From: an uncultured Erysipelotrichaceae bacterium | Lineage (GTDB): Bacteria; Bacillota_I; Bacilli_A; RF39; UBA660 | Direction: 5' to 3' | Length of the DNA: 13,984 bases | Assembly: GCA_902783215.1 (NCBI GenBank) | Contig: CACZQD010000008.1 | Coordinates: 1 to 13,984, forward strand | Shown here: one piece after another, positions 1 to 7,451 of the stretch | How the letters are laid out: each line of letters starts with the position of its first letter | Position numbering within the stretch: the first letter of the stretch is position 1 | Made by a program: the position numbers and the translations under genes | Notes under the pieces: model-generated | Told to the model about the DNA's origin: nothing | Database searches by the model: none | Seen by the model: only the letters and a program-made list of their open reading frames with translations

Positions 1-7
1 AAAATAG

Positions 8-13
8 TATGAT
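8..13 (+). promoter_or_regulatory. Possible -10 element of the first gene
   Basis: TATGAT matches the sigma-A -10 consensus at five of six positions and lies 18 bases before the ATG at 32. That distance matches other promoters in this window. The -35 region would lie outside the window, so this is only a candidate. Confidence 0.35.
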
Positions 14-31
14 AGAAAAGAGGTATATATT

Positions 32-838
32 ATGAATTATAATGATAAAGAACTAAAAGAAGTAAAGACTGTTCAAGACTTATTTGATTTTCAGGAATTG
101 CGTGATAGAAATCAATTTAGGTATGATCCGATTGGTAGGAAAGATTATAGTATTTCATCCTTCAACAAGCAAGAATTTGATAATTTACTTGATTTTGTTA
201 TAAAAACTGCTGAAGATAAGAAATATATGTGGAATAAAGAATATACACCTGCTTATTATGAAATGCAATTATTTAACAGATATTTAGGCTATATAATAAG
301 CGAAATTATTAAAACGAGAAATAAACTAGTAAGTAATAAAACCATATCAGGAGTAGATAATATTTATAAACACATGAGTTATTTAGAAACTTTAGAAGAA
401 AGTATAACTACAATCGTTAACTTATATAATAATAAGACTGAAAGATATTTTGGAAGTACTAGAATGGTTGCAATTGCTGATTCAATTGGTCAAAAAGCTT
501 TAGAGATACAAAAAGCAATTCAAAGGGATCAAGAAATATTACCACAATATATTGAGAATTATCAAAACGCACAAGCAGAATATCGAAAAGCCAAATCAGA
601 ATATGAAAATCAAAGTAGATTTAAAAAGGTAGTAGCTAGAATAAATGGTGAAAAAAAGAATTATGATGATGCTAATAGAAATTATAATCAGTATACAGCA
701 TATTCTGTTCGAGCACTAGACCAAAAACCTTTAAATAATTATAGTAATCCACTTAATGAATTTGAAGGTTTAGATTTAGATAGTAGTTCAAAATATATTG
801 ATGAATTTAATAACGATGGAGAGGTTAAAACAAGATAA
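32..838 (+). CDS. Helical cytosolic protein of unknown function, first gene of an unknown cluster
   Basis: A 268-residue protein that I do not recognise. It has no signal peptide or membrane segment. Most of it looks helical, and a charged, heptad-like stretch around residues 165-225, rich in Glu, Lys, Gln and Tyr/Asn, could form a coiled coil. The tail after about residue 230 is acidic and probably disordered. The start is the ATG preceded by AAAAGAGG at 16-23, with a spacing of 8 bases. The gene ends one base before the next start, so the two are probably cotranscribed. It heads a forward cluster that includes a membrane-anchored winged-helix protein, which suggests a cytosolic partner role. 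That role is inference from position only. Confidence 0.8.
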   Translation: MNYNDKELKEVKTVQDLFDFQELRDRNQFRYDPIGRKDYSISSFNKQEFDNLLDFVIKTAEDKKYMWNKEYTPAYYEMQLFNRYLGYIISEIIKTRNKLVSNKTISGVDNIYKHMSYLETLEESITTIVNLYNNKTERYFGSTRMVAIADSIGQKALEIQKAIQRDQEILPQYIENYQNAQAEYRKAKSEYENQSRFKKVVARINGEKKNYDDANRNYNQYTAYSVRALDQKPLNNYSNPLNEFEGLDLDSSSKYIDEFNNDGEVKTR

Positions 839-839
839 T

Positions 840-1112
840 ATGGAAGAGTTAAAAGAAAGTTATGATAAATATATTGAGGCATATACTAAACTAAACTTAT
901 ATGATAAAAGAGAAGAAATAATTAGTAAATTAAAGTATTTAATAGCCTCATTACAATTACTTCATCAAGATAAAAAGATTAATGATGATTTATTAATGAA
1001 TAGAGAAATATTAGATTTAAACAAAGATAATGTTAGTGAAGAAGATTTTCTAGAAGGAATATTTGTTTATATCCATATTTTAGAAGATACTATTGCTAAA
1101 GTATTAGAATAG
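840..1112 (+). CDS. Small acidic helical protein of unknown function
   Basis: A 90-residue, Glu/Lys/Asp/Leu-rich protein that appears entirely alpha-helical, with no membrane segment or known motif. I chose the ATG at 840. The in-frame ATGs further upstream (798, 801, 816) lie inside the preceding gene and have no ribosome binding site. The best Shine-Dalgarno, GGAGAGG at 818-824, sits 15 bases before the ATG, which is longer than usual. Translation may therefore depend partly on termination of the upstream gene, whose stop codon is at 836-838. A hairpin terminator follows directly. It could be a small adaptor or chaperone-like partner of the first gene's product; nothing in the sequence proves this. 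Confidence 0.7.
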   Translation: MEELKESYDKYIEAYTKLNLYDKREEIISKLKYLIASLQLLHQDKKINDDLLMNREILDLNKDNVSEEDFLEGIFVYIHILEDTIAKVLE

Positions 1113-1119
1113 AATATTT

Positions 1120-1142
1120 AAGGAACTTTTATAGTTCTTTTT
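1120..1142 (+). terminator. Intrinsic terminator after the two-gene unit
   Basis: AAGGAAC at 1120-1126 pairs with GTTCTTT at 1134-1140 (7 bp with one G-U pair) around a 7-base loop. The run of T at 1138-1142 follows. It separates the first two genes from the next promoter. Confidence 0.6.
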
Positions 1143-1144
1143 AA

Positions 1145-1174
1145 TTTGCATTTTTCTTTAAAATGTGGTATTAT
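1145..1174 (+). promoter_or_regulatory. Candidate sigma-A promoter of the membrane winged-helix gene
   Basis: The -10 is TATTAT at 1169-1174. The -35 is TTTGCA at 1145-1150 (18-base spacer) or TTGCAT at 1146-1151 (17-base spacer). The rpsT promoter in this window also has TTGCAT 17 bases before its -10. The -10 covers the upstream in-frame ATG at 1163, which argues against that codon as the start. Confidence 0.5.
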
Positions 1175-1195
1175 ACAGCGCGAGGTGGGGGTAAT

Positions 1196-3087
<1,892 letters not shown>

Positions 3088-3091
<4 letters not shown>

Positions 3092-3327
3092 TTGAAAAAT
3101 TAAGTATCATAACGCTAGATGATAACAAAAGATATGTTGTTGTTGAAATACTAAAAGAGCGTGAACATGAATATTTATTTTTAAATCAAATAGATGATAA
3201 TGAAGAATTATTAGAAGAAAAAATAATTGTTGAAAATATTAAGACAGATAATGGTTATATTATCAATCCAATAGAAGATAAAGACATAATAACTAATATA
3301 TGTCAAAAGTTTTTAAAAAATATATAA
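3088..3327 (+). CDS. Small acidic beta-rich protein, DUF1292-like
   Basis: A 79-residue protein whose ATG overlaps the preceding stop codon in an ATGA, so translation is probably coupled. The order of elements fits the small cytosolic DUF1292 family of Firmicutes: a short strand with DD, VVxI, a Tyr/Leu core, an acidic turn (DDNEELLEE), then PIEDK and a C-terminal helix. The molecular function of that family is not established. It closes the cluster and is followed at once by a strong terminator. Length and layout agree with the family, but the match rests on pattern recall, and a lone small beta protein could mimic it. Confidence 0.6.
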
Positions 3328-3328
3328 G

Positions 3329-3361
3329 AAGAAGTTATCAAAACGGTAACTTCTTTTTTTT
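3329..3361 (+). terminator. Strong intrinsic terminator of the unknown cluster
   Basis: An 11-bp stem (3329-3339 with 3345-3355, one G-U pair) with loop AAAAC is followed by an unbroken run of T to 3361. It begins two bases after the stop codon. Confidence 0.85.
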
Positions 3362-3403
3362 GTAAAGAAAGTGTCAAATAGCTATTAAAAATATAAAAAA
3401 ATA

Positions 3404-3432
3404 TTGTTGTAATCAAATAGTGATGTTAAAAT
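3404..3432 (+). promoter_or_regulatory. Candidate extended -10 promoter of the serine hydrolase gene
   Basis: The -35 is TTGTTG at 3404-3409, followed by a 17-base spacer and the -10 TAAAAT at 3427-3432. TG at 3424-3425 gives an extended -10. The -10 ends 19 bases before the start codon, so the leader would consist of little more than the Shine-Dalgarno. Confidence 0.5.
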
Positions 3433-3451
3433 ATTTTTAGGAGAGATAGTT

Positions 3452-4462
3452 ATGATATTGACACGTAAAAAAGTAGGTATGTTAATTGCATCATTCTTAG
3501 TTGGATTATTATTTACAACTATTTATGGATATCAAACAGTTTATAGTAAATATAAATTTCATGGGAAGGTAAAAAACTATTATAAACAAGAAATTAATGT
3601 ATCATATCAAAGTAATAACGAATTACAGAATAGTCAATCACAAAGATTTATTAATTGTTATCATAAAGATATAAAAGAAGAAAACTTTACAGATGAAATG
3701 AAAAATAAATTAAATGAAATATATGACTACTTTAATCAAGCTAATTTTAAACTATCTTTTGCCTATGAAGATTTATCAACAGGACTTCATATATCTTATA
3801 ATGAAGATCAAACTTACTTTAGCGCTAGCACTATAAAAGCACCAGTTGCTTTATATGTTTATAAACAAGCTGAAGAAAATAAATTAAATCTAGATTCAGA
3901 TATTACTTATACACCTAACTTTTATGTTGAAGGATCTGGTTCATTACAATATGCTAGTTTTGGTTCGCAATATAAATTAAGAGATTTAGTAAAAAGAACT
4001 ATTGTTGAAAGTGATAATGTTGCATATCAGATGATAGCTTCAGTAAATAATCAAGATGAAATAAAAAAATATTGGAAAGAAAAGGGCGCTAAAAACTTTT
4101 GGAGTGATTCAGTATGGGGTAGTATTAGTCCAGCTGATGGTGTTATTTACATGAAAGAATTATATAAATATTCATTAAAAAATAATGAACTATCACAAGA
4201 ATTAATGAAAAACTTTTATAATTCCGTTTTTCCTATAATTAAATCTACTAATAATTCAAAGGTAGCTCATAAATCAGGATGGCATTATGAAATAATGCAT
4301 GATACAAGTATTATTTTTGATGAAAATCCTTATGTACTGGCTGTAATGACTAATAAAGGTTATGCAGATTATAATGAATTTTTTAATCAAGTATCAAAAT
4401 TAATTGGAGAATTTCATGAATTATATTGGAAAAATGCTTCTGAAATTTGTAAAAATCATTAA
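3452..4462 (+). CDS. Membrane-anchored serine hydrolase with beta-lactamase/penicillin-binding fold
   Basis: 336 residues, preceded by AGGAGAG at 3439-3445. One membrane helix at about residues 9-29 after a basic start puts the rest outside the cell as an anchored protein. The penicillin-recognising motifs are present: nucleophile motif S126-T-I-K129, S187-D-N189, and K274-S-G276 in place of KTG. The omega-loop Glu-x-x-Leu-Asn of true class A beta-lactamases is not seen; the matching region reads ISPADG. A penicillin-hydrolysing role is therefore doubtful. A peptidoglycan carboxypeptidase- or esterase-type hydrolase of the beta-lactamase2 family is more likely. Residues about 33-75 form a polar linker. 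It is a single-gene unit with its own promoter, between a terminator upstream and hairpins downstream. Confidence 0.85.
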   Translation: MILTRKKVGMLIASFLVGLLFTTIYGYQTVYSKYKFHGKVKNYYKQEINVSYQSNNELQNSQSQRFINCYHKDIKEENFTDEMKNKLNEIYDYFNQANFKLSFAYEDLSTGLHISYNEDQTYFSASTIKAPVALYVYKQAEENKLNLDSDITYTPNFYVEGSGSLQYASFGSQYKLRDLVKRTIVESDNVAYQMIASVNNQDEIKKYWKEKGAKNFWSDSVWGSISPADGVIYMKELYKYSLKNNELSQELMKNFYNSVFPIIKSTNNSKVAHKSGWHYEIMHDTSIIFDENPYVLAVMTNKGYADYNEFFNQVSKLIGEFHELYWKNASEICKNH

Positions 4463-4475
4463 AATGTAGTATACT
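4447..4475 (+). promoter_or_regulatory. Candidate promoter for thiI
   Basis: TTGTAA at 4447-4452 and TATACT at 4470-4475 are separated by 17 bases. The pair straddles the end of the serine hydrolase gene. The -10 lies in the left half of a 7-bp inverted repeat (4465-4471 with 4478-4484) that has no T run and so is a poor terminator. The repeat could be an operator. Confidence 0.4.
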
Positions 4476-4505
4476 TTTACTACAAAAGCTTTAAATATTA
4501 AATAA

Positions 4506-4533
4506 AAAGAACTAGATTAAAAGCTAGTTCTTT
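4506..4533 (+). terminator. Hairpin before thiI: weak terminator or leader attenuator
   Basis: AAAGAACTAG at 4506-4515 pairs perfectly with CTAGTTCTTT at 4524-4533 around an 8-base loop. Only three T bases follow before GATTG, so termination would be inefficient. The hairpin ends 7 bases before the thiI Shine-Dalgarno AGAGGTG (4541-4547). If the promoter at 4447-4475 is real, the hairpin lies in the thiI leader. Confidence 0.5.
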
Positions 4534-4550
4534 GATTGTAAGAGGTGACT

Positions 4551-5720
4551 ATGGATAAATTAATATTAATTAAATATGGAGAATTAACTACTAAGAAAGG
4601 TAATCGTAATGCATTTATTAAATTATTAGTTAATAATATTAAAAGCATGTTAAAAGATTATGAATTTATAATTAAATATGATCGTAGTAGAATGTATATT
4701 GAAACAAAAGATATCGATGAAGTAGTTAACAAATTAAAAATGGTTTTTGGTATTCATAGTATAGTTGTTGTATATAAAGTAAATACTAATACTGATGAAA
4801 TATGTAATAAAGTTTTAGACATTGTTTCAAATATGTCATTTCAAACATTTAAAGTTGATACTAAACGTGCTTTAAAATCATTTGAAATTCATAGTATGGA
4901 TTTTAATCGTATAGTAGCTACAAAACTATTAAAAAATATTAATTGTAAAGTAGATGTTCATAATCCAGATTTACTTATTAAAATAGAAATACGTATGGAA
5001 GGAACATTTATATATGTTAATGAACAACTGGGTTTAGGTGGATATCCCGTAGGTATTCAGGGCAAAGGACTGTTAATGCTTAGTGGTGGAATTGATTCAC
5101 CAGTAGCTGGTTATTTAGCTCTTAAACGAGGTGTCGACTTAGAATGTTTATATTTTGAATCTCCACCACATACTAGTATTCAAGCTAAAAATAAAGTTAT
5201 GGACCTTACCAAAAAAATTAATAATTATTCTGGTAATATTGTTTTAAACATAGTTCCATTTACTAAATTACAAGAAGCAATATATAAAAATGTTGATGAT
5301 AGTTATGTAATTACTATTATGCGTCGTATGATGTATCGTATAGCTGCAAAGATATGTGAAAAATATAATTATAAAGTAATTATTAATGGAGAAAGTATTG
5401 GTCAAGTTGCAAGTCAAACTTTAACAAGCATGTATACTATTAATAGTGTAACCAATATTCCTATAATTAGACCTGTTTGTTGTATGGATAAATTAGAAAT
5501 AATTGATATTGCAAAAAAAATAGATACATATGAAACAAGTATTCTACCTTATGAAGATTGTTGTACAATTTTTTTACCGAAACATCCAGTTATTAATCCT
5601 AATATAGAAAAGTGTTTAGAATATGAAAAAAGATTTGATTATGAATCGTTAATTGATGAATGTATTTCAAATGTTGAAAGAATTAGTAATCTAAATAAAA
5701 ACAATAATTCATTATTGTAA
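4551..5720 (+). CDS. thiI: tRNA 4-thiouridine synthetase ThiI (tRNA sulfurtransferase)
   Basis: A 389-residue cytosolic enzyme. It adenylates U8 of tRNA and, with sulfur from a cysteine desulfurase, makes 4-thiouridine. The family can also supply sulfur for thiamine thiazole synthesis. An N-terminal ferredoxin-like domain opens with KYGELTTKKGNR. A THUMP domain follows at about 60-165, then the PP-loop S178-G-G-I-D-S183 that binds ATP. The sequence ends with the C337-C338 motif (PYEDCCTIF) typical of Firmicutes ThiI; the Cys is the likely sulfur carrier. There is no C-terminal rhodanese domain, as in Bacillus, so the length is normal. I chose ATG 4551 because an upstream in-frame GTG (4545) is part of the Shine-Dalgarno. 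No terminator separates it from the SASP gene. Confidence 0.95.
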   Translation: MDKLILIKYGELTTKKGNRNAFIKLLVNNIKSMLKDYEFIIKYDRSRMYIETKDIDEVVNKLKMVFGIHSIVVVYKVNTNTDEICNKVLDIVSNMSFQTFKVDTKRALKSFEIHSMDFNRIVATKLLKNINCKVDVHNPDLLIKIEIRMEGTFIYVNEQLGLGGYPVGIQGKGLLMLSGGIDSPVAGYLALKRGVDLECLYFESPPHTSIQAKNKVMDLTKKINNYSGNIVLNIVPFTKLQEAIYKNVDDSYVITIMRRMMYRIAAKICEKYNYKVIINGESIGQVASQTLTSMYTINSVTNIPIIRPVCCMDKLEIIDIAKKIDTYETSILPYEDCCTIFLPKHPVINPNIEKCLEYEKRFDYESLIDECISNVERISNLNKNNNSLL

Positions 5721-5740
5721 AAAATTACCAATAAAAATTA

Positions 5741-5773
5741 TGTATTATTTTGTCTTTTGTACACATCATATTA
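5741..5773 (+). promoter_or_regulatory. Candidate forespore (sigma-G-like) promoter of the SASP gene
   Basis: TGTATT at 5741-5746 resembles the sigma-G -35 (TGAATA). Two overlapping -10 options follow: CATCATA at 5764-5770 with a 17-base spacer, or CATATTA at 5767-5773, which is closer to CATACTA but has a 20-base spacer. Neither is a perfect match. SASP genes of Bacillus are transcribed by sigma-G. Transcription from here would start near 5777-5780, inside the right arm of the hairpin annotated at 5748-5790. Confidence 0.4.
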
Positions 5774-5790
5774 GTGTACAGGAGGTGAAA
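5748..5790 (+). promoter_or_regulatory. Inverted repeat/RNA hairpin sequestering the SASP Shine-Dalgarno
   Basis: TGTACAC (5758-5764) and GTGTACA (5774-5780) form a perfect 7-bp dyad with a 9-base loop. In RNA the helix extends outward without a break to 5748 and 5790. It then has 17 bp, including five G-U pairs. The right arm contains the whole ribosome binding site AGGAGGTG (5780-5787), and the pyrimidine-rich left arm TTTTGTCTTTTG is its partner. No T run follows, so it is not a terminator. As DNA, the 7-bp dyad could also be an operator. Confidence 0.65.
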
Positions 5791-5793
5791 CAA

Positions 5794-5997
5794 ATGAATA
5801 AGTCAAATAACTTTGTAGTACCTGGTGCTAAAGAAGCAATCGAAAAAATGAAATATGAAATAGCTTCTGAATTAGGTGTAACTTTAGGTGCTGATTCAAC
5901 TAGTAGAGCTAATGGATCTGTTGGTGGAGAAATCACTAAAAGATTAGTTCAAATGGGTGAACAACATTTAAATGGTACTAGTTACCAAGCTAAATAA
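5794..5997 (+). CDS. Alpha/beta-type small acid-soluble spore protein (SASP)
   Basis: A 67-residue DNA-binding protein that saturates spore chromosomes and shields them from UV and heat. On germination it is degraded to amino acids. The family signature is complete: the GPR cleavage site KYE-IASELGV near residues 23-32, then LGAD-TSRANGSVGGEITKRLV with the conserved Gly and Arg/Lys residues that touch DNA. The start is the ATG at 5794, preceded by AGGAGGTG; the longer in-frame extension from 5740 encodes an unrelated hydrophobic leader and is rejected. It lies 73 bases after thiI in the same direction with no terminator between. It probably has its own forespore promoter, and its ribosome binding site is occluded in read-through RNA. 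Its protease is encoded at 7452-8477. Which ssp paralogue it is cannot be assigned. Confidence 0.95.
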   Translation: MNKSNNFVVPGAKEAIEKMKYEIASELGVTLGADSTSRANGSVGGEITKRLVQMGEQHLNGTSYQAK

Positions 5998-6010
5998 TTA
6001 TATTAAAAAT

Positions 6011-6033
6011 GGATAGCACGTCTATCTTTTTTT
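6011..6033 (+). terminator. Intrinsic terminator of the SASP gene
   Basis: GGATAG at 6011-6016 pairs with CTATCT at 6022-6027 (one G-U pair) around CACGT, followed by a run of T to 6033. Confidence 0.75.
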
Positions 6034-6037
6034 AATG

Positions 6038-6060
6038 AAAAAAAAGAGATATAAATCTCT
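6038..6060 (-). terminator. Reverse-strand intrinsic terminator of the transglutaminase-like gene
   Basis: AGAGAT at 6045-6050 pairs with ATCTCT at 6055-6060 around a 4-base loop. On the reverse strand a run of T (complement of 6038-6045) follows. The stem overlaps the gene's stop codon. With the terminator at 6011-6033 it insulates two converging genes. Confidence 0.7.
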
Positions 6061-6976
6061 AGTTTGCTTCTAAATAAAAGTTAGCATTAAAATTATGTTC
6101 ATTTGGATCCTTTTGATGTAATGTTGCATTACTAATTAAGAAATAATCATGTAATAATTGATCAGAACCATTACTTGTTACTGGATCATCCCAAGTAACA
6201 TCAATATGATAATAAGTTCCATTAATATTTACTAAATTCCATATATGTTCATTAGTCGCAACACGATAATTAGTATATCCTAACATATTTAAATAAATAG
6301 CCAAAGCATCAGTATATCCACCACATATAGCTTTATGATTAACAAGCAATCCATATGCATTATATGAAGAAAGAGCTAACTTATCTTCAACAGTCTTAAC
6401 ACTTTGGTCATATCTTGTATTGTTTGCTATATAATCATGAAAAGCTTTAATTTTATCTTGATCACTCATACTAGTATTAATATTATTTTTAATAAAATTT
6501 TCTATTTCAGAATTAACATAATCTATTTGTTCCTTTGTATATATGTGGTTAACTTTAATAGTAATTTTACCATAATTAGTAACTGTTACTTGAATATTCT
6601 TAAATGAATTGTATGGATGGATTAAATTATTAATATTTCCTAGATTTTGATCAGAATTTACATATGTTTGAACATCTTGAACACAAGATTCATATTCTTT
6701 TGAACAGTAAAATGTAAATTCATCTACACCACTATTTAATATAGTATAAAAGATATTATCAAAATCATCATATTTTTTAGCATTAAAATCTGTTGTATTT
6801 TTAACAATTTGCCAATCACCATATTTATAACTATTATAAGTTATATCAACAGGTTTACCTTTTTTTTCTATTGGTAAGATAACTTCATTTGTTACATAAT
6901 TAGTAATATTATTTCGATAATATAAAACTGCTCCAATGATAGCAATTAAAAATAGGCAAGTAATAATTTTTTTCAT
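6059..6976 (-). CDS. Secreted or membrane-anchored transglutaminase-like cysteine protein
   Basis: 305 residues with an N-terminal membrane helix/signal (about 2-20) after MKK, so the body lies outside the membrane. The C-terminal half carries a transglutaminase-like (papain-type) core with all three catalytic residues: C218 in AICGGYTDA, H244 in NEHIWNLV and D259 in HIDVTWDD. Such bacterial proteins are peptidases or cross-linking/amidase enzymes acting on surface proteins or cell wall; the substrate cannot be read from sequence. Two cysteines in the N-terminal half (YCSKEYESC) could form a disulfide. I chose ATG 6976 because the upstream ATG-GTG-ATG run overlaps the Shine-Dalgarno (GGATGGTG). 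It lies downstream of rpsT on the same strand but has its own extended -10. Being close to two spore genes hints at, but does not show, a spore role. Confidence 0.85.
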   Translation of the reverse strand: MKKIITCLFLIAIIGAVLYYRNNITNYVTNEVILPIEKKGKPVDITYNSYKYGDWQIVKNTTDFNAKKYDDFDNIFYTILNSGVDEFTFYCSKEYESCVQDVQTYVNSDQNLGNINNLIHPYNSFKNIQVTVTNYGKITIKVNHIYTKEQIDYVNSEIENFIKNNINTSMSDQDKIKAFHDYIANNTRYDQSVKTVEDKLALSSYNAYGLLVNHKAICGGYTDALAIYLNMLGYTNYRVATNEHIWNLVNINGTYYHIDVTWDDPVTSNGSDQLLHDYFLISNATLHQKDPNEHNFNANFYLEAN

Positions 6977-6992
6977 TTGCATCACCATCCTT

Positions 6993-7001
6993 ATTATAGC
7001 A
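6993..7001 (-). promoter_or_regulatory. Extended -10 promoter of the transglutaminase-like gene
   Basis: On the reverse strand TGCTATAAT is a perfect extended -10. No good -35 lies 17 bases upstream, which an extended -10 can tolerate. The -10 ends only 16 bases before the start codon, so the predicted RNA start falls in or beside the ribosome binding site. The real start may differ. Confidence 0.45.
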
Positions 7002-7044
7002 TGTTTATCTCAATATTTGATTAAAAAAATAATGAAAGTTATGT

Positions 7045-7077
7045 GTAAGTGACAAGTAAGTGTTAAGTAAATAAAAA
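7045..7077. repeat. Short 11-bp tandem repeat between rpsT and the transglutaminase-like gene
   Basis: Two near-identical 11-base units, GTAAGTGACAA (7045-7055) and GTAAGTGTTAA (7056-7066), are followed by a decayed third unit (7067-7077). They lie in the 100-base intergenic region, upstream of the transglutaminase-like gene's promoter. They may be chance or a direct-repeat binding site. Confidence 0.4.
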
Positions 7078-7095
7078 TGAAGTAAAAATTACTCC
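7072..7095 (-). terminator. Probable terminator of rpsT
   Basis: On the reverse strand GGAGTAA (7089-7095) pairs with TTACTTC (7079-7085) around a tight 3-base loop, with one G-U pair. ATTTTTAT follows. The stem includes the rpsT stop codon. Confidence 0.5.
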
Positions 7096-7352
7096 ATTGC
7101 ATTAACTTTCTTAGTTAGTCTTGATTTGTTTCGAGCTGATTTATTTTTCTTAGAAACACCTGCTTTATTAGCTTTATCAATAGCTTTAATAGCAACTTTT
7201 AAAGCGTCTTGTGCTTTTTCTTTATCTTTACTAGCAATAGCTTTTTCTAATTTTTTCATTGAATTTTTCATTGTTGCTTCATAATTGTTATTCGCAACTT
7301 CCTTTTTAGCATTAACTAAAATTCTTTTTTCAGCGTTTTTCATATTGGCCAT
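7089..7352 (-). CDS. rpsT: 30S ribosomal protein S20
   Basis: An 87-residue, very basic, all-helical protein that binds 16S rRNA early in small-subunit assembly. The family pattern is clear: MANMKNAEKR at the start, then Lys-rich amphipathic helices, A-IKAIDKANKAGV in the middle, and KNKSARNKSRLTKKVN at the end. The length is normal. A strong GGAGGTG (7358-7364) precedes the ATG. It is divergent from gpr with about 100 bases between; the same rpsT/gpr head-to-head arrangement is known from Bacillus, which supports both calls. The leader holds the palindrome CACATGTG at 7369-7376, of unknown meaning. Confidence 0.97.
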   Translation of the reverse strand: MANMKNAEKRILVNAKKEVANNNYEATMKNSMKKLEKAIASKDKEKAQDALKVAIKAIDKANKAGVSKKNKSARNKSRLTKKVNAME

Positions 7353-7381
7353 AAATTCACCTCCAAATCACATGTGTTTAT

Positions 7382-7410
7382 ATTTTAGCAAAAAACTATA
7401 AAAAATGCAA
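7382..7410 (-). promoter_or_regulatory. rpsT: Sigma-A promoter of rpsT
   Basis: On the reverse strand TTGCAT (7405-7410), a 17-base spacer, and TGC-TAAAAT (TAAAAT at 7382-7387) form an extended -10 promoter. The -10 ends 29 bases before the start codon, the longest leader predicted in this window. Confidence 0.65.
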
Positions 7411-7451
7411 ATAAATTCGTTAAAATTGATAAAAATATTATTGGTGATACA

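Noticed and set aside
1163..1195. Longer start for the membrane winged-helix protein (MWYYTARGGGN)
   Set aside because: The ATG has no ribosome site and overlaps a -10-like TATTAT; ATG 1196 has GAGGTGG at good spacing.
4465..4484. Hairpin after the serine hydrolase gene as its terminator
   Set aside because: Followed by AAAAGC rather than a T run; may be an operator instead.
5740..5793. N-terminal extension of the SASP (MYYFVFCTHH)
   Set aside because: No SASP has such a leader; the best ribosome site of the region lies just before ATG 5794.
6404..6607. Forward ORF of 67 codons inside the transglutaminase-like gene
   Set aside because: Antisense to a gene with an intact catalytic triad; composition is that of an AT-rich shadow.
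7369..7376. CACATGTG palindrome in the rpsT leader as an S20 autoregulatory site
   Set aside because: Only 8 bp, no further structure that I could find; S20 leader control in other bacteria looks different.
7411..7451. Sigma-F or sigma-G promoter for gpr
   Set aside because: Only weak, poorly spaced matches (such as AATATTA at 7434-7440); nothing better than chance in AT-rich sequence.
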